NCBI GenBank assembly: GCA_946480785.1
Contig: CAMLLD010000072.1
Coordinates: 1 to 33,264 of the forward strand
From: an uncultured Blastocatellia bacterium
GTDB taxonomy: Bacteria > Acidobacteriota > Blastocatellia > Pyrinomonadales > Pyrinomonadaceae
Reading direction: 5' to 3'
Length of the DNA stretch: 33,264 nt
Under the pieces are notes generated by a model, which was not told the origin of the DNA, did no database searches, and was given only the letters and a program-made list of their open reading frames with translations. A program made the translations under genes and the position numbers. Position 1 is the first letter of the stretch, and every line of letters begins with the position of its first letter. This document shows positions 21,711 through 30,164 of the stretch, in pieces.

Positions 21711-24700
21711 GACGAGACGTTTCGCGTCTGCGGATGATGATGCCGCTTTCGTAGAAGAAGCCGCGTCAGCCAACGCCTTCCCGCTGTCTCACGGACAACA
21801 AGCTCTGTGGTTCCTCCAGCAGCTCGCGCCGGAAAGCACGGCTTACAACATCGCGTCCGCGCTCAGGATAAAAGCGAAACTCGATGACGCCGCTCTCCGG
21901 AGTGCGTTTCAAGCTCTCGTCGAACGTCATGCTGCGTTGCGCACGACTTTCAGTGCCGTCGAGGGCAGAGCCATGCAGCACGTTCACGACGAGCCCACGG
22001 CGTCGCTCGAGATCGTCGATGCATCCCGCTGGAACGATGCCACGCTCGCCGAGCGCCTGCGTGATGAGGCGCATCTCCCATTCGATCTGGAACATGGTCC
22101 ATTACTGCGCGCGACACTGTTCAAGAGAACAGATGACAAACAGATCCTGCTCATCGTCGCGCATCACATCGCGATCGACTTCTGGTCACTGGCAGTACTG
22201 ATGCGCGAGCTCGGCGAACTCTATCGTGCCGCGGCAAATCACACAGCACCTGCCCTTGCGCCTCCCGCTGCAAATTACTTCGATTACGTTTACCGGCAGC
22301 AACAGCTTCTCGCTGGTCCAACAGGTGAACGGCTCGCGGCCTTCTGGCAAAAACAACTCGCGGGTGAATTGCCGGTTCTCAATCTGCACACCGACAGACC
22401 GCGGCCCGCCATGCAGACATTTCGCGGCGCGTCCGCACCGCTCAGGCTCGACGCGCAACTCACCGCTCGCCTGAAAACCCTGGCCTACGGAAACGACGCA
22501 ACGCTCTTCATCACTTTGCTGGCGGCTTTCAAGGTGCTGCTCTATCGCTACACCGGACAGGAAGACTTACTGGTCGGCTCGCCCACCGCGGGTCGTCATT
22601 CAGCACAGTTTGCAGAAACCATCGGCTACTTCGTCAATCCGATCGTATTGCGCACGTCACCCGCGGGCGCTCTTTCGTTTACGGAATTTCTGCAGCAAGT
22701 ACGTCGCGTCACACTGGAAGCTCTGGCGCACCAGGAATATCCGTTCGCGCTGCTCGTCAAGCAACTGCAACCGGAGCGCGACCCGAGCCGTTCGCCGCTC
22801 TTTCAGGCGATGTTCACCTTGAACAAGGCGCACGTTGTGGGCGAGGAGGAGCTGGGAGCTTTTTCTCTCGGCGAAGCTGGCGTGCAGATGAACCTCGGCG
22901 GGCTGCCGCTGGAGTCGATGCGACTCGAACAACGCATCGCGCAATTCGACCTCTCACTTACGTTTGTCGAGAGCGGAAATGAGTTATTCGCGTCGCTCGA
23001 ATACAACACAGACTTATTCGAGACGGTGACGATCAAGCGCATGCTTGACAACTTCCAGAGGCTGCTCGAATCCGTCGTCGATAGTCCGTCGCAAACACTC
23101 GATCGATTGCCGTTGGTCAATAAGAGTGAGCGACAGTTGCTGCTGGATGAATGGAGCGGTGCAATCGCAGATGAGCCTCGCGTACAGACTGCGCCGTTGG
23201 TCCACCAGCTTTTCGAGCAACACGCTGAGCAGCAGCCCGACAACACTGCGATCGTTTTTGCCGGCGCACGACTGAGCTATCGCGAGCTCAACACGCGGGC
23301 AAACAAACTGGCTCATTATCTGCGTCGCCGCGGCGTGAGCACTGATGTGCCCGTGGCGATCTGCGTCGAGCGTTCGCTGGAGATGATCGTCGCGGTGCTG
23401 GGTGTGCTCAAAGCCGGCGGCGCGTATGTGCCGCTCGATCCGCATTACCCGCGAGAGCGTCTCGCCTTCATGCTGGCAGACACGCGCGCGCCCTGGCTGC
23501 TGACACAAAAACATCTGCTTGCAGGCGCTTTGGAGTGCGCCGACTCGTCGGCGCTTTGGCCAAAGCGGTGCCGGGGCACCGCACTCCAAGGAGGCGCTCA
23601 ATCCAGACTGGACCAGTACCCTCAAGTGCTCTGTCTCGATGAGGATTGGGATGAGATCGCCGGCGAGAGCGAAGAGAATCCGCGACTCATACAACAGCCC
23701 GACAGTCTCGCTTACGTCATCTACACGTCCGGCTCGACCGGGCGTCCGAAGGGCGTCATGGTGTCGCATCGGAGTCTGGCCGCTGCTTATCAGTCGTGGC
23801 GGCAGCCTTACCTGCTTGACTCCGCTCCATGCGTCCTGCAAATGGCGAGCTTCGCGTTCGACGTTTTCACTGAGAACGTGCTGCGGAGTTTGATGTCGGG
23901 TGGAAAACTAGTTCTGTGCTCAGAAGAGACATTGCTCTCGCCGCGGGATTTATATGAGCTGATGCGCGCGGAGAAAGTGGAGCTGGCGGAATTCGTGCCG
24001 GCGCTGCTCCGACCGCTCATGCAGTATCTCGAAGAGACTGGCCAGACGCTCGACTTCCTGCGTGTCGTCATCTCCGGCGCTGACGCCCTCTACGCAGACG
24101 AGTACAAACAACTTCGCCGGCTCTGTAGCGCTGACGCGCGCGTGTTCAACTCCTATGGCCTCACCGAAGCCACCATCGACAACATCATCTTTGAGAGTTC
24201 TCTTGCGGAGCTGAACTTTGACGGCGCGACGCCACTCGGTCGCCCCTTCGCCGGCGTTCGCGTCTACATCCTCGACACTCAACTCCAACCAGTGCCGGCG
24301 GGCGTGGCTGGAGAGTTATACGTCGGTGGCGAATGCCTCGCGCGCGGCTATCTGGAGCGCGCCGATCTAACGGCCGCACGTTTTCGTCCGAACCCTTTCG
24401 ACGAGGAACCGGGCGCGCATCTTTACCAGACCGGAGATCTCGCGCGCTTTCTGCCCGACGGCAATATTGAGTTTCTCGGGCGCAAGGACGAGCAGGTGAA
24501 AGTGCGCGGGTATCGGATCGAGTTGGGTGAGATCGAAACGGCGCTGAAGCAGCACGCACGCGTGCGTGATGCGATTGTCGTGGCGGGAACGAACGGCCAC
24601 GGCGTGCAAGGTGTGCGCGGCGAGAAAAAATTAGTCGCGTATGTCGTGGCCGAAGGTGAACACAACGGTGGCTCGAAATGGTTGCGCGAGCAGCATGAGT

Positions 24701-27700
24701 TACGTGAATTCCTGGAACAGACTTTGACAGCGCACATGATCCCGTCTGCGTTTGTTTTTCTCGACGCGATACCAACGACGCCGAACGGCAAGGTTGATCG
24801 CCGCGCGCTGCCGCAACCAGACTTTTCGGCTAACCGCGAAGTGCAGGTTGAACACACTGATGATCTGCCGCGCACGGATGCGGAGCGCATTCTCGTTCGC
24901 ATCTGGTCTGAACTGCTCAAGCTTGAGCGTGTCGGCCGGCACGACAACTTCTTTCATCTCGGCGGCGATTCGATTCTCAGCATTCAGGTGGTCGCCCGCG
25001 CGAGGCAGTCGGGGCTGCTGCTGACGCCGCGGCAGATTTTCGAGCACCCCACGATCGCGGCATTGGCCCACGTTGCCGAGACAACTTCACAGGCGATTTC
25101 ACACGAAGTGGATCGCATCACCGGCGACGTCTCACTGACGCCGATTCAACGCTGGTTCTTCGAGCAGAACTTTCCCGCGCCCGCGCACTGGAACATGTCG
25201 CTGTTGCTCGAACCGAACGAGCGGCTGGAGTTCTCACTTGTCGAACGCACAGTTGCGCATCTGCTCGAGCATCACGACGCGTTGCGCCTCCGGTTCGCCA
25301 AAGATGACGGTGGCTGGCGGCAATCTATCGCCGACTGTGAAGAGGCTCGGCGCTGCGTGCGTCACGTGGATTTGTCCGCACTCCCCGACGCGTCCCAACG
25401 CGCGGAGCTCGAGGCCGCGGCTGCAGCAGCGCAGCGAGAATTGGACCTCACCGCTGGGCCGCTGCTGCAGCTCGTGTTGTTCGATCTGGGATCAAGCGGG
25501 CAGCGTCTCTTGTGGGTGGCCCACCATCTCGTTGTCGACGGCGTTTCGTGGCGCATACTGCTGGAAGATTTTGAAACCGTTTACCGGCAATTGCAGTCGG
25601 GCGAGTCTGTCAGGCTGCCGTCGAAGACGACCTCACTCCAGCGTTGGGCCGAACGGCTCGATCAGTTGGCCCAGACGCCGGAAGTGCGCGAGGAGTTGGA
25701 CTACTGGAAAGCCACCGTGGACTGCGCGAACCGTCTTCCCGTCGATCGCGAAGGTGTAAACAATGAAGCTTCAGCGCGCACGTTCACCGTCTCGCTTTCC
25801 CCGTCTGATACCAACGCCCTCTTGCAGCGCGTGCCCGAGGTTTATCACACGCGCATCGACGACGTACTGCTGACCGCGCTCGTGCGTGCTTGCCAGCGTT
25901 GGACCAGAGACGACGCTCTCCTCATTGAACTCGAAAAGCATGGCCGTGAAGAACTCTTCGCCGACGTCGATCTGTCACGCACCGTCGGTTGGTTCACCAG
26001 TGCATTCCCCGTCGTACTCAAACTTCCGCAACCTGACACGACGTTAGCGGCCGCTTTGAAGAACGCGCCGGAGGCGCGAGGTGAAGGTAGCCAGTGGCAA
26101 GTGCGAAGCGCAGCGAAGCACGCCGCCACTGGAAACAACGATAACAACGGGCAGCCCGGAACGGGCGACAGACACGGTGCGCCTGATGTGTCTGTCGGCC
26201 CTCCGGGCCTAATGCAATCTTCACCAACGATCCAGGGGCAGCGCGCTGACGCGCTCGCCCCTGGCTACCCTCACTCCGCGCCTCCGGCGCGAAATCCTGC
26301 GCCTGCAAACAACGATAACGACGAGCAGCCCGGAACGGGCGAGAGACACGCTGCGGCTGACGTTCCTGCCGGCTCTTCGGGCCTTGGTGCAAACGCGTTA
26401 GGCGATGCTTTGAGGTCAATGAAAGAGCAGTTACGCCGCATCCCTCGCGGCGGCCTCGGTTATGGCTTGTTGCGTTACCTGTGCCGCGACGAAGAAATTG
26501 CGCGACAGATGAAGGCGCTGCCGCACGCCGCGATCAGTTTTAACTACCTCGGACAGTTGGACCAGATGTTTCAGTCTTCCGCACTCTTTCACCTGGCGCG
26601 TGAAGCAACGGGCGCGGTGCGCGATGCCGCAGCGCAGCGCGGCAATCTCCTCGAAGTCAACGCCAGCATCAGCGGCGGTCACTTGCACGCCGAATGGACG
26701 TATAGCGCGAACATTCACGACCACGCCACAATCGAAAAGCTGGCCGAGGATTTTCTCGCGGAGCTCCAGGATCTAATCGCGCACTGTCTCGCCACGAAGA
26801 CCGGCGCGCATACGCCTTCCGATTTTCCGCTTGCACACCTCAACCAGACGCAGCTCGATGAACTGCTGGCGACGCGAGCGGACGTGGCCGACCTCTTCCA
26901 CTTGTCACCGATGCAGCAGGGCATGCTCTTCCACATCCTTTACGCGCCGAGCACGGATGTTTACCTGGGCCAGTTCAGTTGCGCGTTGCAGGGTGATCTG
27001 GATCTCGCTGTGTTCGGCGATGCGTGGCAGCAGACTGTAAACAACGAGGAAGTTTTGCGCACGTCATTCATCTGGGAAAACCTGGACGAGCCGCTGCAAG
27101 CAATTCATGAAAGCGTGCGCGTGCCGCTCGAGCATGATGACTGGCGCGATCTTCGCGCGCACGAACAGGCCGAACGATGGGAAGCGTTCCTGGTTCAGGA
27201 GCGGCAGCGTGGTTTCGATCTTTCGACGCCGCCGTTAATGCGGCTCGCGCTCGTGCGGCTCGGCAGCGATTCGTATCGCTTCGTGTGGACGCATCACCAC
27301 CTGCTGCTCGACGGCTGGTCCGGCGCGCTGGTGCTGCGTGAAGTCTTCAACACCTACGAAGCATTGCGACGCGGTAAACAGGTTGGAAAGGAAACCGACC
27401 AGGTTGGAGAGGAAACTGAACAGGTTGGGAAGGGGGCAACGCCCCCGCTTCGGCGTCCCTTCCGCGACTACATCGTCTGGCTGGACCAGCAGGACTTATC
27501 AAAAGCTGAAGCCTTCTGGCGCCAGAACCTGAAAGGCTTCACTGCGCCGACGCCGCTCGTGATCGATCACGCGAGTGCCGAAACCAACAGCCAAACGCTC
27601 GGCGAAAGCCAGTTACAACTTTCGAAACAAACAACCAGCGACCTTCAATCGTTGGCCCGCCAACATGGCTTGACGCTCAACACCATTCTCGCCGGGGCTT

Positions 27701-30159
27701 GGGCGCTGCTGCTCAATCGTTACAGTCAGGAACAGAGCGTTGTCTTCGGCGCCACCGTCGCGGGACGCCCGCCATCGCTGCCGGGCGTGGAAACAATCGT
27801 CGGTCTGCTCATCAACACGCTGCCCGTCCGCGTGCATATCGATGAGGACGCGGAACTGCTCGCGTGGTTGAAGGTTTTGCAGGCCGAGCAAGTGGAGCTG
27901 CGTGAGTACGAATACAGCCCGCTCGTCGAGGTGCAACGCTGGAGCGAAGTCGAGCGTGGGCGGCCACTCTTCGAGAGTCTCTTAGTTTTTGAAAACTATC
28001 CGCTCGATGCCGCGGCGCTAAAAGAGAATCTCAGCCTGCGTCTTGAAGACGTGCGCTCGTTCGATCGGACCAATTATCCGCTCACGGTCGTCGCCATTCC
28101 AGCGACAGAACTCTGTCTGCAAGCACTCTACGATCGCCAACGCTTCACTTGCGACTCGATCGAGCGTCTGCTCGGCCACTTGCGCACGTTGCTCGAAAGC
28201 ATCGCTGCCCATCCGTTTCAGACTCTCGCGGAGCTTCAGCTTTTGACTGCAAGTGAACGCGAGCAAGTGCTCGTCGAGTGGAACGACACCGCGCGCGATT
28301 ACCACCGCGACTTGTGTCTGCATGAAATGTTTGAGACGCAGGTCGAACGTACGCCGACACGAATGGCAGCCGTGCACGTCGCTGAGGAGCTGACTTATCG
28401 GGAACTCAATGCGCGCGCGAATCAGCTCGCCCGTTACCTGCAAAAGCTTGGTGTTGGACCAGAGACACGTGTCGGTGTCCTGATGGAGCGTTCGCTCGAA
28501 ATGTTGATAGGCATGTTGGCGATTTTGAAAGCCGGCGGCGCGTACGTTCCGCTCGACCCGGAATATCCGCAGGAGCGTCTCGGCTTCATGCTGGCCGATT
28601 CCGGCGCGCGCGTGCTGCTGACACAACGGCAACTCGCCGGGCTTGTGCCCGCGCATGGAGCGCAAGTGGTTTGCGTCGACGCCGACAGCCACGCGATTGC
28701 GGCTGAGAGCGTGGAGAACCTTGAGTGCAACATCAGTGCGCGCAATCTTGCCTACGTCATCTACACGTCAGGCTCGACGGGCCGGCCCAAAGGCACGGCC
28801 ATCGAGCATCGCAGCGCCACCATCTTCTCGCAGTGGGCGCGAGACAGTTTCGCGCCTGACGCGTTCGCCGGAACGCTGGCGCTCAGCTCGACCTGCTTCG
28901 ACCTCTCGATCTTTGAGTTGTTCGTGCCGCTGCACTGGGGCGGCAAAGTCATTATCGTGCGCGACGTGCTGCATCTCTCGGAAGTGCCGGCCGCGCATCC
29001 GGTCACACTCATCAATACCGTTCCGTCCGCCATCAACGAGCTACTGCAACTGAATGAGCTGCCGGTTTCGGCCCACATCGTGAATCTCGCGGGCGAGCCG
29101 CTACAGCAGAAACTCGTGCAGCAGCTTTACGAACGAAAGACCATCGAACAAGTCTTTAATCTTTATGGACCAACCGAGGATACGACCTACTCGACGTGGG
29201 ACTTGATGCCGCGCGGCTCGTGTGAGTCGCCGACAATCGGGCGGCCCGTCAGCGACACACAAGCGTATGTGCTCGATCGCCGCGGCAGACCTTTGCCCGC
29301 CGGTGTGCCCGGCGAACTGCATCTCGGCGGCTTGGGATTGGCGCGAGGTTACCTCGGACGCCCGGAGCTGACGGCCGAGAAGTTCATTCCCGATCCATTC
29401 AGTGGCGAACCGGGCGCGCGGCTGTATCGCACGGGAGATCTCGCGCGCTTTTTACCCGACGGCCGCATCGATTTTCTGGGACGCATGGACCATCAAGTGA
29501 AGGTTCGCGGCTATCGGATCGAGCTGGGCGAAATCGAAGCGGTTTTGCACGAGCATCCGGCGGTGAAAACGTGCGTCGTCGTGGCGCGCGCTGACGGCGA
29601 CGATGATAAGCGACTCGTTGCGTACATCGTTGCCCACAGAGAGGTTGATCAACTCGAACTGCAAAACTTTCTCCGCGCGCGTCTGCTCGGACACATGGTG
29701 CCGTCGGCTTTCGTGTTGCTCGACGAAATGCCTTTGACGCCGAATGCAAAGATCGATCGACGAGCACTGCCCGCGCCGGAGGAGTTGCGACCGGAGATTG
29801 AGCAGCGCTACATCGCGCCGCGCAACGATATCGAAGTGGCGCTGGTGGAGTGGTGGCAAGAGGTGCTCGGCGTCAACCCCATCGGCGTCAGGGACAGCTT
29901 CTTCGACCTCGGTGGTCATTCGTTGAAAGCCACGCGTCTGCTCGCGAGAGTGCGGCAAGTCTTTCGCACACAGTTGCCGCTGAGCGTCGTCTTCGAGGCG
30001 ACTACGGTCGAAGCACTCGCGCGTGCGCTGGTCCAACACGAAGCGAAGCCCGGCCAGACCGCGAAGATCGCGCGCGTGCTGCAAAGAGTGAAGAGCATTT
30101 CAGCAGCGGATTTGAAGGGCGAGCTGGAACTCAAACGTAAACAGAAGAGCGGTGCATAA
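19720..30159 (+). CDS. Lipo-initiating NRPS: FAAL-ACP-C-A-T-E-C-A-T
   Basis: A 3479-residue multienzyme that starts a lipopeptide. A fatty acyl-AMP ligase and acyl carrier protein load a fatty acid. A starter C domain joins it to a Dab/Orn-like residue, which an E domain epimerises. A DCL-type C domain then adds Ala. The ATG at 19720 is 14 bases after the upstream stop and begins a complete FAAL N-terminus (SLVQLLRQRAEATPERLAY), so the start is well supported. No clear Shine-Dalgarno sequence is visible. The protein ends after a carrier domain with a Lys/Arg-rich tail that may dock with the next protein. It is distinctive for at least three in-frame repeat-derived insertions, in its A, E and second C domains. 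Any TE must be on another protein. Confidence 0.97.
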   Translation: MSLVQLLRQRAEATPERLAYRFLSDGEQEESRITYGELDHRARAIAAHLQETDTLGERALLLYPAGLAYFEAFFGCLYAGVIAVPAPLPRLNRNAQRLQAMIGDAEATIALTNTGFLRKVESLTSPLPELARLRWLATDTIGGPQAGTYSEPKLNAESVAYLQYTSGSTSTPKGVMVTHANVLHNSASIHRGFAHTPDSRSLTWLPHFHDMGLIDGIIQPLYGGFPATIMSPTSFLQHPLRWLEAVTRLQITHTGGPNFAYDLCVRRLNPSQLATLDLRSWRVAYNGAEPVRVETLRRFADTFRECGFREDAFYPAYGLAEATLKVSGRNGAGTCTIRADALEQHHVVEGVAEQDHTRTLVSCGEAALDTEIEIVDPETLWRCETNAIGEIWVHGPGVAAGYWGRPEETEQTFHARWIAADNGASAKTYLRTGDLGFIRDGELFVTGRVKDLIIIRGRNLYPHDLELAVEQCHGALRAGGGAAFSLEIEGEERLVVVQELELRQQANTASLIESIRETLADEFEVQPYAILLVKAGSVPKTSSGKVQRAACRTMFETGSFDVLAELRAPLDFGVDGTERVAPAEFSTPEEIATWIREQLAARLKIEAGAIDIDSSLTRYGVDSLIVVELMHSIETQLGVLLPMSDALSSQSITQLAACCFELIETRRFASADDDAAFVEEAASANAFPLSHGQQALWFLQQLAPESTAYNIASALRIKAKLDDAALRSAFQALVERHAALRTTFSAVEGRAMQHVHDEPTASLEIVDASRWNDATLAERLRDEAHLPFDLEHGPLLRATLFKRTDDKQILLIVAHHIAIDFWSLAVLMRELGELYRAAANHTAPALAPPAANYFDYVYRQQQLLAGPTGERLAAFWQKQLAGELPVLNLHTDRPRPAMQTFRGASAPLRLDAQLTARLKTLAYGNDATLFITLLAAFKVLLYRYTGQEDLLVGSPTAGRHSAQFAETIGYFVNPIVLRTSPAGALSFTEFLQQVRRVTLEALAHQEYPFALLVKQLQPERDPSRSPLFQAMFTLNKAHVVGEEELGAFSLGEAGVQMNLGGLPLESMRLEQRIAQFDLSLTFVESGNELFASLEYNTDLFETVTIKRMLDNFQRLLESVVDSPSQTLDRLPLVNKSERQLLLDEWSGAIADEPRVQTAPLVHQLFEQHAEQQPDNTAIVFAGARLSYRELNTRANKLAHYLRRRGVSTDVPVAICVERSLEMIVAVLGVLKAGGAYVPLDPHYPRERLAFMLADTRAPWLLTQKHLLAGALECADSSALWPKRCRGTALQGGAQSRLDQYPQVLCLDEDWDEIAGESEENPRLIQQPDSLAYVIYTSGSTGRPKGVMVSHRSLAAAYQSWRQPYLLDSAPCVLQMASFAFDVFTENVLRSLMSGGKLVLCSEETLLSPRDLYELMRAEKVELAEFVPALLRPLMQYLEETGQTLDFLRVVISGADALYADEYKQLRRLCSADARVFNSYGLTEATIDNIIFESSLAELNFDGATPLGRPFAGVRVYILDTQLQPVPAGVAGELYVGGECLARGYLERADLTAARFRPNPFDEEPGAHLYQTGDLARFLPDGNIEFLGRKDEQVKVRGYRIELGEIETALKQHARVRDAIVVAGTNGHGVQGVRGEKKLVAYVVAEGEHNGGSKWLREQHELREFLEQTLTAHMIPSAFVFLDAIPTTPNGKVDRRALPQPDFSANREVQVEHTDDLPRTDAERILVRIWSELLKLERVGRHDNFFHLGGDSILSIQVVARARQSGLLLTPRQIFEHPTIAALAHVAETTSQAISHEVDRITGDVSLTPIQRWFFEQNFPAPAHWNMSLLLEPNERLEFSLVERTVAHLLEHHDALRLRFAKDDGGWRQSIADCEEARRCVRHVDLSALPDASQRAELEAAAAAAQRELDLTAGPLLQLVLFDLGSSGQRLLWVAHHLVVDGVSWRILLEDFETVYRQLQSGESVRLPSKTTSLQRWAERLDQLAQTPEVREELDYWKATVDCANRLPVDREGVNNEASARTFTVSLSPSDTNALLQRVPEVYHTRIDDVLLTALVRACQRWTRDDALLIELEKHGREELFADVDLSRTVGWFTSAFPVVLKLPQPDTTLAAALKNAPEARGEGSQWQVRSAAKHAATGNNDNNGQPGTGDRHGAPDVSVGPPGLMQSSPTIQGQRADALAPGYPHSAPPARNPAPANNDNDEQPGTGERHAAADVPAGSSGLGANALGDALRSMKEQLRRIPRGGLGYGLLRYLCRDEEIARQMKALPHAAISFNYLGQLDQMFQSSALFHLAREATGAVRDAAAQRGNLLEVNASISGGHLHAEWTYSANIHDHATIEKLAEDFLAELQDLIAHCLATKTGAHTPSDFPLAHLNQTQLDELLATRADVADLFHLSPMQQGMLFHILYAPSTDVYLGQFSCALQGDLDLAVFGDAWQQTVNNEEVLRTSFIWENLDEPLQAIHESVRVPLEHDDWRDLRAHEQAERWEAFLVQERQRGFDLSTPPLMRLALVRLGSDSYRFVWTHHHLLLDGWSGALVLREVFNTYEALRRGKQVGKETDQVGEETEQVGKGATPPLRRPFRDYIVWLDQQDLSKAEAFWRQNLKGFTAPTPLVIDHASAETNSQTLGESQLQLSKQTTSDLQSLARQHGLTLNTILAGAWALLLNRYSQEQSVVFGATVAGRPPSLPGVETIVGLLINTLPVRVHIDEDAELLAWLKVLQAEQVELREYEYSPLVEVQRWSEVERGRPLFESLLVFENYPLDAAALKENLSLRLEDVRSFDRTNYPLTVVAIPATELCLQALYDRQRFTCDSIERLLGHLRTLLESIAAHPFQTLAELQLLTASEREQVLVEWNDTARDYHRDLCLHEMFETQVERTPTRMAAVHVAEELTYRELNARANQLARYLQKLGVGPETRVGVLMERSLEMLIGMLAILKAGGAYVPLDPEYPQERLGFMLADSGARVLLTQRQLAGLVPAHGAQVVCVDADSHAIAAESVENLECNISARNLAYVIYTSGSTGRPKGTAIEHRSATIFSQWARDSFAPDAFAGTLALSSTCFDLSIFELFVPLHWGGKVIIVRDVLHLSEVPAAHPVTLINTVPSAINELLQLNELPVSAHIVNLAGEPLQQKLVQQLYERKTIEQVFNLYGPTEDTTYSTWDLMPRGSCESPTIGRPVSDTQAYVLDRRGRPLPAGVPGELHLGGLGLARGYLGRPELTAEKFIPDPFSGEPGARLYRTGDLARFLPDGRIDFLGRMDHQVKVRGYRIELGEIEAVLHEHPAVKTCVVVARADGDDDKRLVAYIVAHREVDQLELQNFLRARLLGHMVPSAFVLLDEMPLTPNAKIDRRALPAPEELRPEIEQRYIAPRNDIEVALVEWWQEVLGVNPIGVRDSFFDLGGHSLKATRLLARVRQVFRTQLPLSVVFEATTVEALARALVQHEAKPGQTAKIARVLQRVKSISAADLKGELELKRKQKSGA
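21770..25085 (+). other. NRPS module 6: starter C-A(Dab/Orn-like)-T
   Basis: The C domain has HHIAIDFWS from 22162, with Phe in place of Gly in HHxxxDG. That fits C domains that accept acyl chains from a FAAL-loaded ACP. The adenylation domain spans about 23200-24810, with YTSGSTG from 23722 and D235 at 23860. The code reads DVEEVSSIDK. It shares the Asp/Glu pattern and terminal S-I-D-K of Orn and diaminobutyrate codes such as DVGEIGSIDK and DVGEISAIDK, so a basic diamino acid is likely. A palindromic repeat is inserted in frame before core A3. The carrier domain has LGGDSI with its serine at 24970-24972, the form expected before an E domain. Confidence 0.83.
23528..23591 (-). repeat. Palindromic REP-like element, copy 2 (in frame in an A domain)
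   Basis: This is a 64-base unit bounded by near-perfect inverted ends (ctttggagtgcg and cgcactccaagg). It holds three inner palindromes: gcgccgac/gtcggcgc (23537-23554), gctttggccaaagc (23553-23566) and ggtgcc/ggcacc (23567-23580). It is the reverse complement of the unit at the left edge of the window. It is translated without a stop as part of GALECADSSALWPKRCRG, between TQKHLLA and the QVLCLDED segment of the A domain. Confidence 0.9.
26065..26132 (-). repeat. Inverted-repeat element in E-domain insertion, left copy
   Basis: A stem ccagtggc/gccactgg (26091-26098 and 26125-26132) is preceded by gcgccggaggcgcg. The reverse complement of this arrangement recurs at 26232-26291, so the two copies face each other. 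Confidence 0.75.
26133..26217 (+). repeat. Direct repeat in E-domain insertion, copy 1
   Basis: An 85-base unit starting aaacaacgataac. It contains the hairpin gcccg/cgggc and a 9-base inverted pair gacagacac/gtgtctgtc. It encodes NNDNNGQPGTGDRH and following residues. A diverged copy lies 174 bases (58 codons) downstream in the same frame. Confidence 0.85.
26232..26291 (+). repeat. Inverted-repeat element in E-domain insertion, right copy
   Basis: A stem ccaggggc/gcccctgg (26232-26239 and 26257-26264), with a nested agcgcg/cgcgct arm, is followed by a tail ending cgcgcctccggcgcg. The tail matches, in reverse, the head of the element at 26065-26132. Confidence 0.75.
26307..26392 (+). repeat. 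Direct repeat in E-domain insertion, copy 2
   Basis: It starts with the same aaacaacgataac and keeps agcccggaacgggcga. The 9-base inverted pair of copy 1 has decayed. It encodes NNDNDEQPGTGERH in the same frame as copy 1, with about one base of length difference near the end. Confidence 0.85.
26870..30040 (+). other. NRPS module 7: DCL-type C-A(Ala)-T
   Basis: The C domain opens with LSPMQQGMLFH and has HHLLLDG at 27295-27315, features of DCL domains that condense after an epimerase. A 7-residue tandem repeat is inserted in a loop after FNTYEALRRGK. The adenylation domain covers about 28310-29780, with YTSGSTG from 28762 and D235 at 28900 (FDLSIF). The code reads DLFNNALTYK, which I recall as an alanine code. 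The A10 motif is PNAKIDRRALP rather than NGK. The carrier domain has LGGHSL with its serine at 29920-29922. Confidence 0.87.
27379..27446 (+). repeat. 21-base tandem repeat (three units) plus hairpin in a C-domain loop
   Basis: Units start at 27379, 27400 and 27421, each beginning caggttgg. They encode QVGKETD, QVGEETE and QVGKGAT. The third unit is less complete and runs into the hairpin gggggc-aac-gccccc (27432-27446). The period is a multiple of three and the frame is kept. Confidence 0.9.
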
Positions 30160-30164
30160 AAGAG

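Larger units (their letters stand above)
25100..26810 (+). other. Epimerization domain with a repeat-derived in-frame insertion
   Basis: This domain converts the carrier-bound residue of module 6 to a D/L mixture. It begins at SLTPIQRWFFEQ and has HHLVVDG at 25522-25542, then DLSRTVGWFTSAFP and, after an insertion, IPRGGLGYGLLRYL and ISFNYLGQLD. These are the expected E-domain motifs in order. About 110 residues of low-complexity, repeat-derived sequence (26065-26395) interrupt it just before the conserved KEQLRRIP helix. All core motifs remain and the next C domain is of the D-accepting type, so it is probably active. Confidence 0.88.

Noticed and set aside
23014..23841. 275-codon open frame on the minus strand reading through the palindromic repeat
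   Set aside because: It is antisense to a conserved A domain. The repeat has few stops in any frame, which explains why the frame stays open.
26133..26392. CRISPR-like array in the epimerase insertion
   Set aside because: Only two diverged 85-86 base units are present, with a repeat-filled spacer, inside an open reading frame. There are no short regular repeats and no cas genes.
26065..26395. Frameshift or sequencing error inside the epimerase domain
   Set aside because: The frame is open across the insertion and conserved E-domain motifs resume correctly on the far side, so an in-frame insertion fits better.
27432..27446. G/C hairpin as a transcription terminator
   Set aside because: It lies in the middle of a gene, has a very short stem and no following T tract. 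It is better explained as part of a coding repeat.
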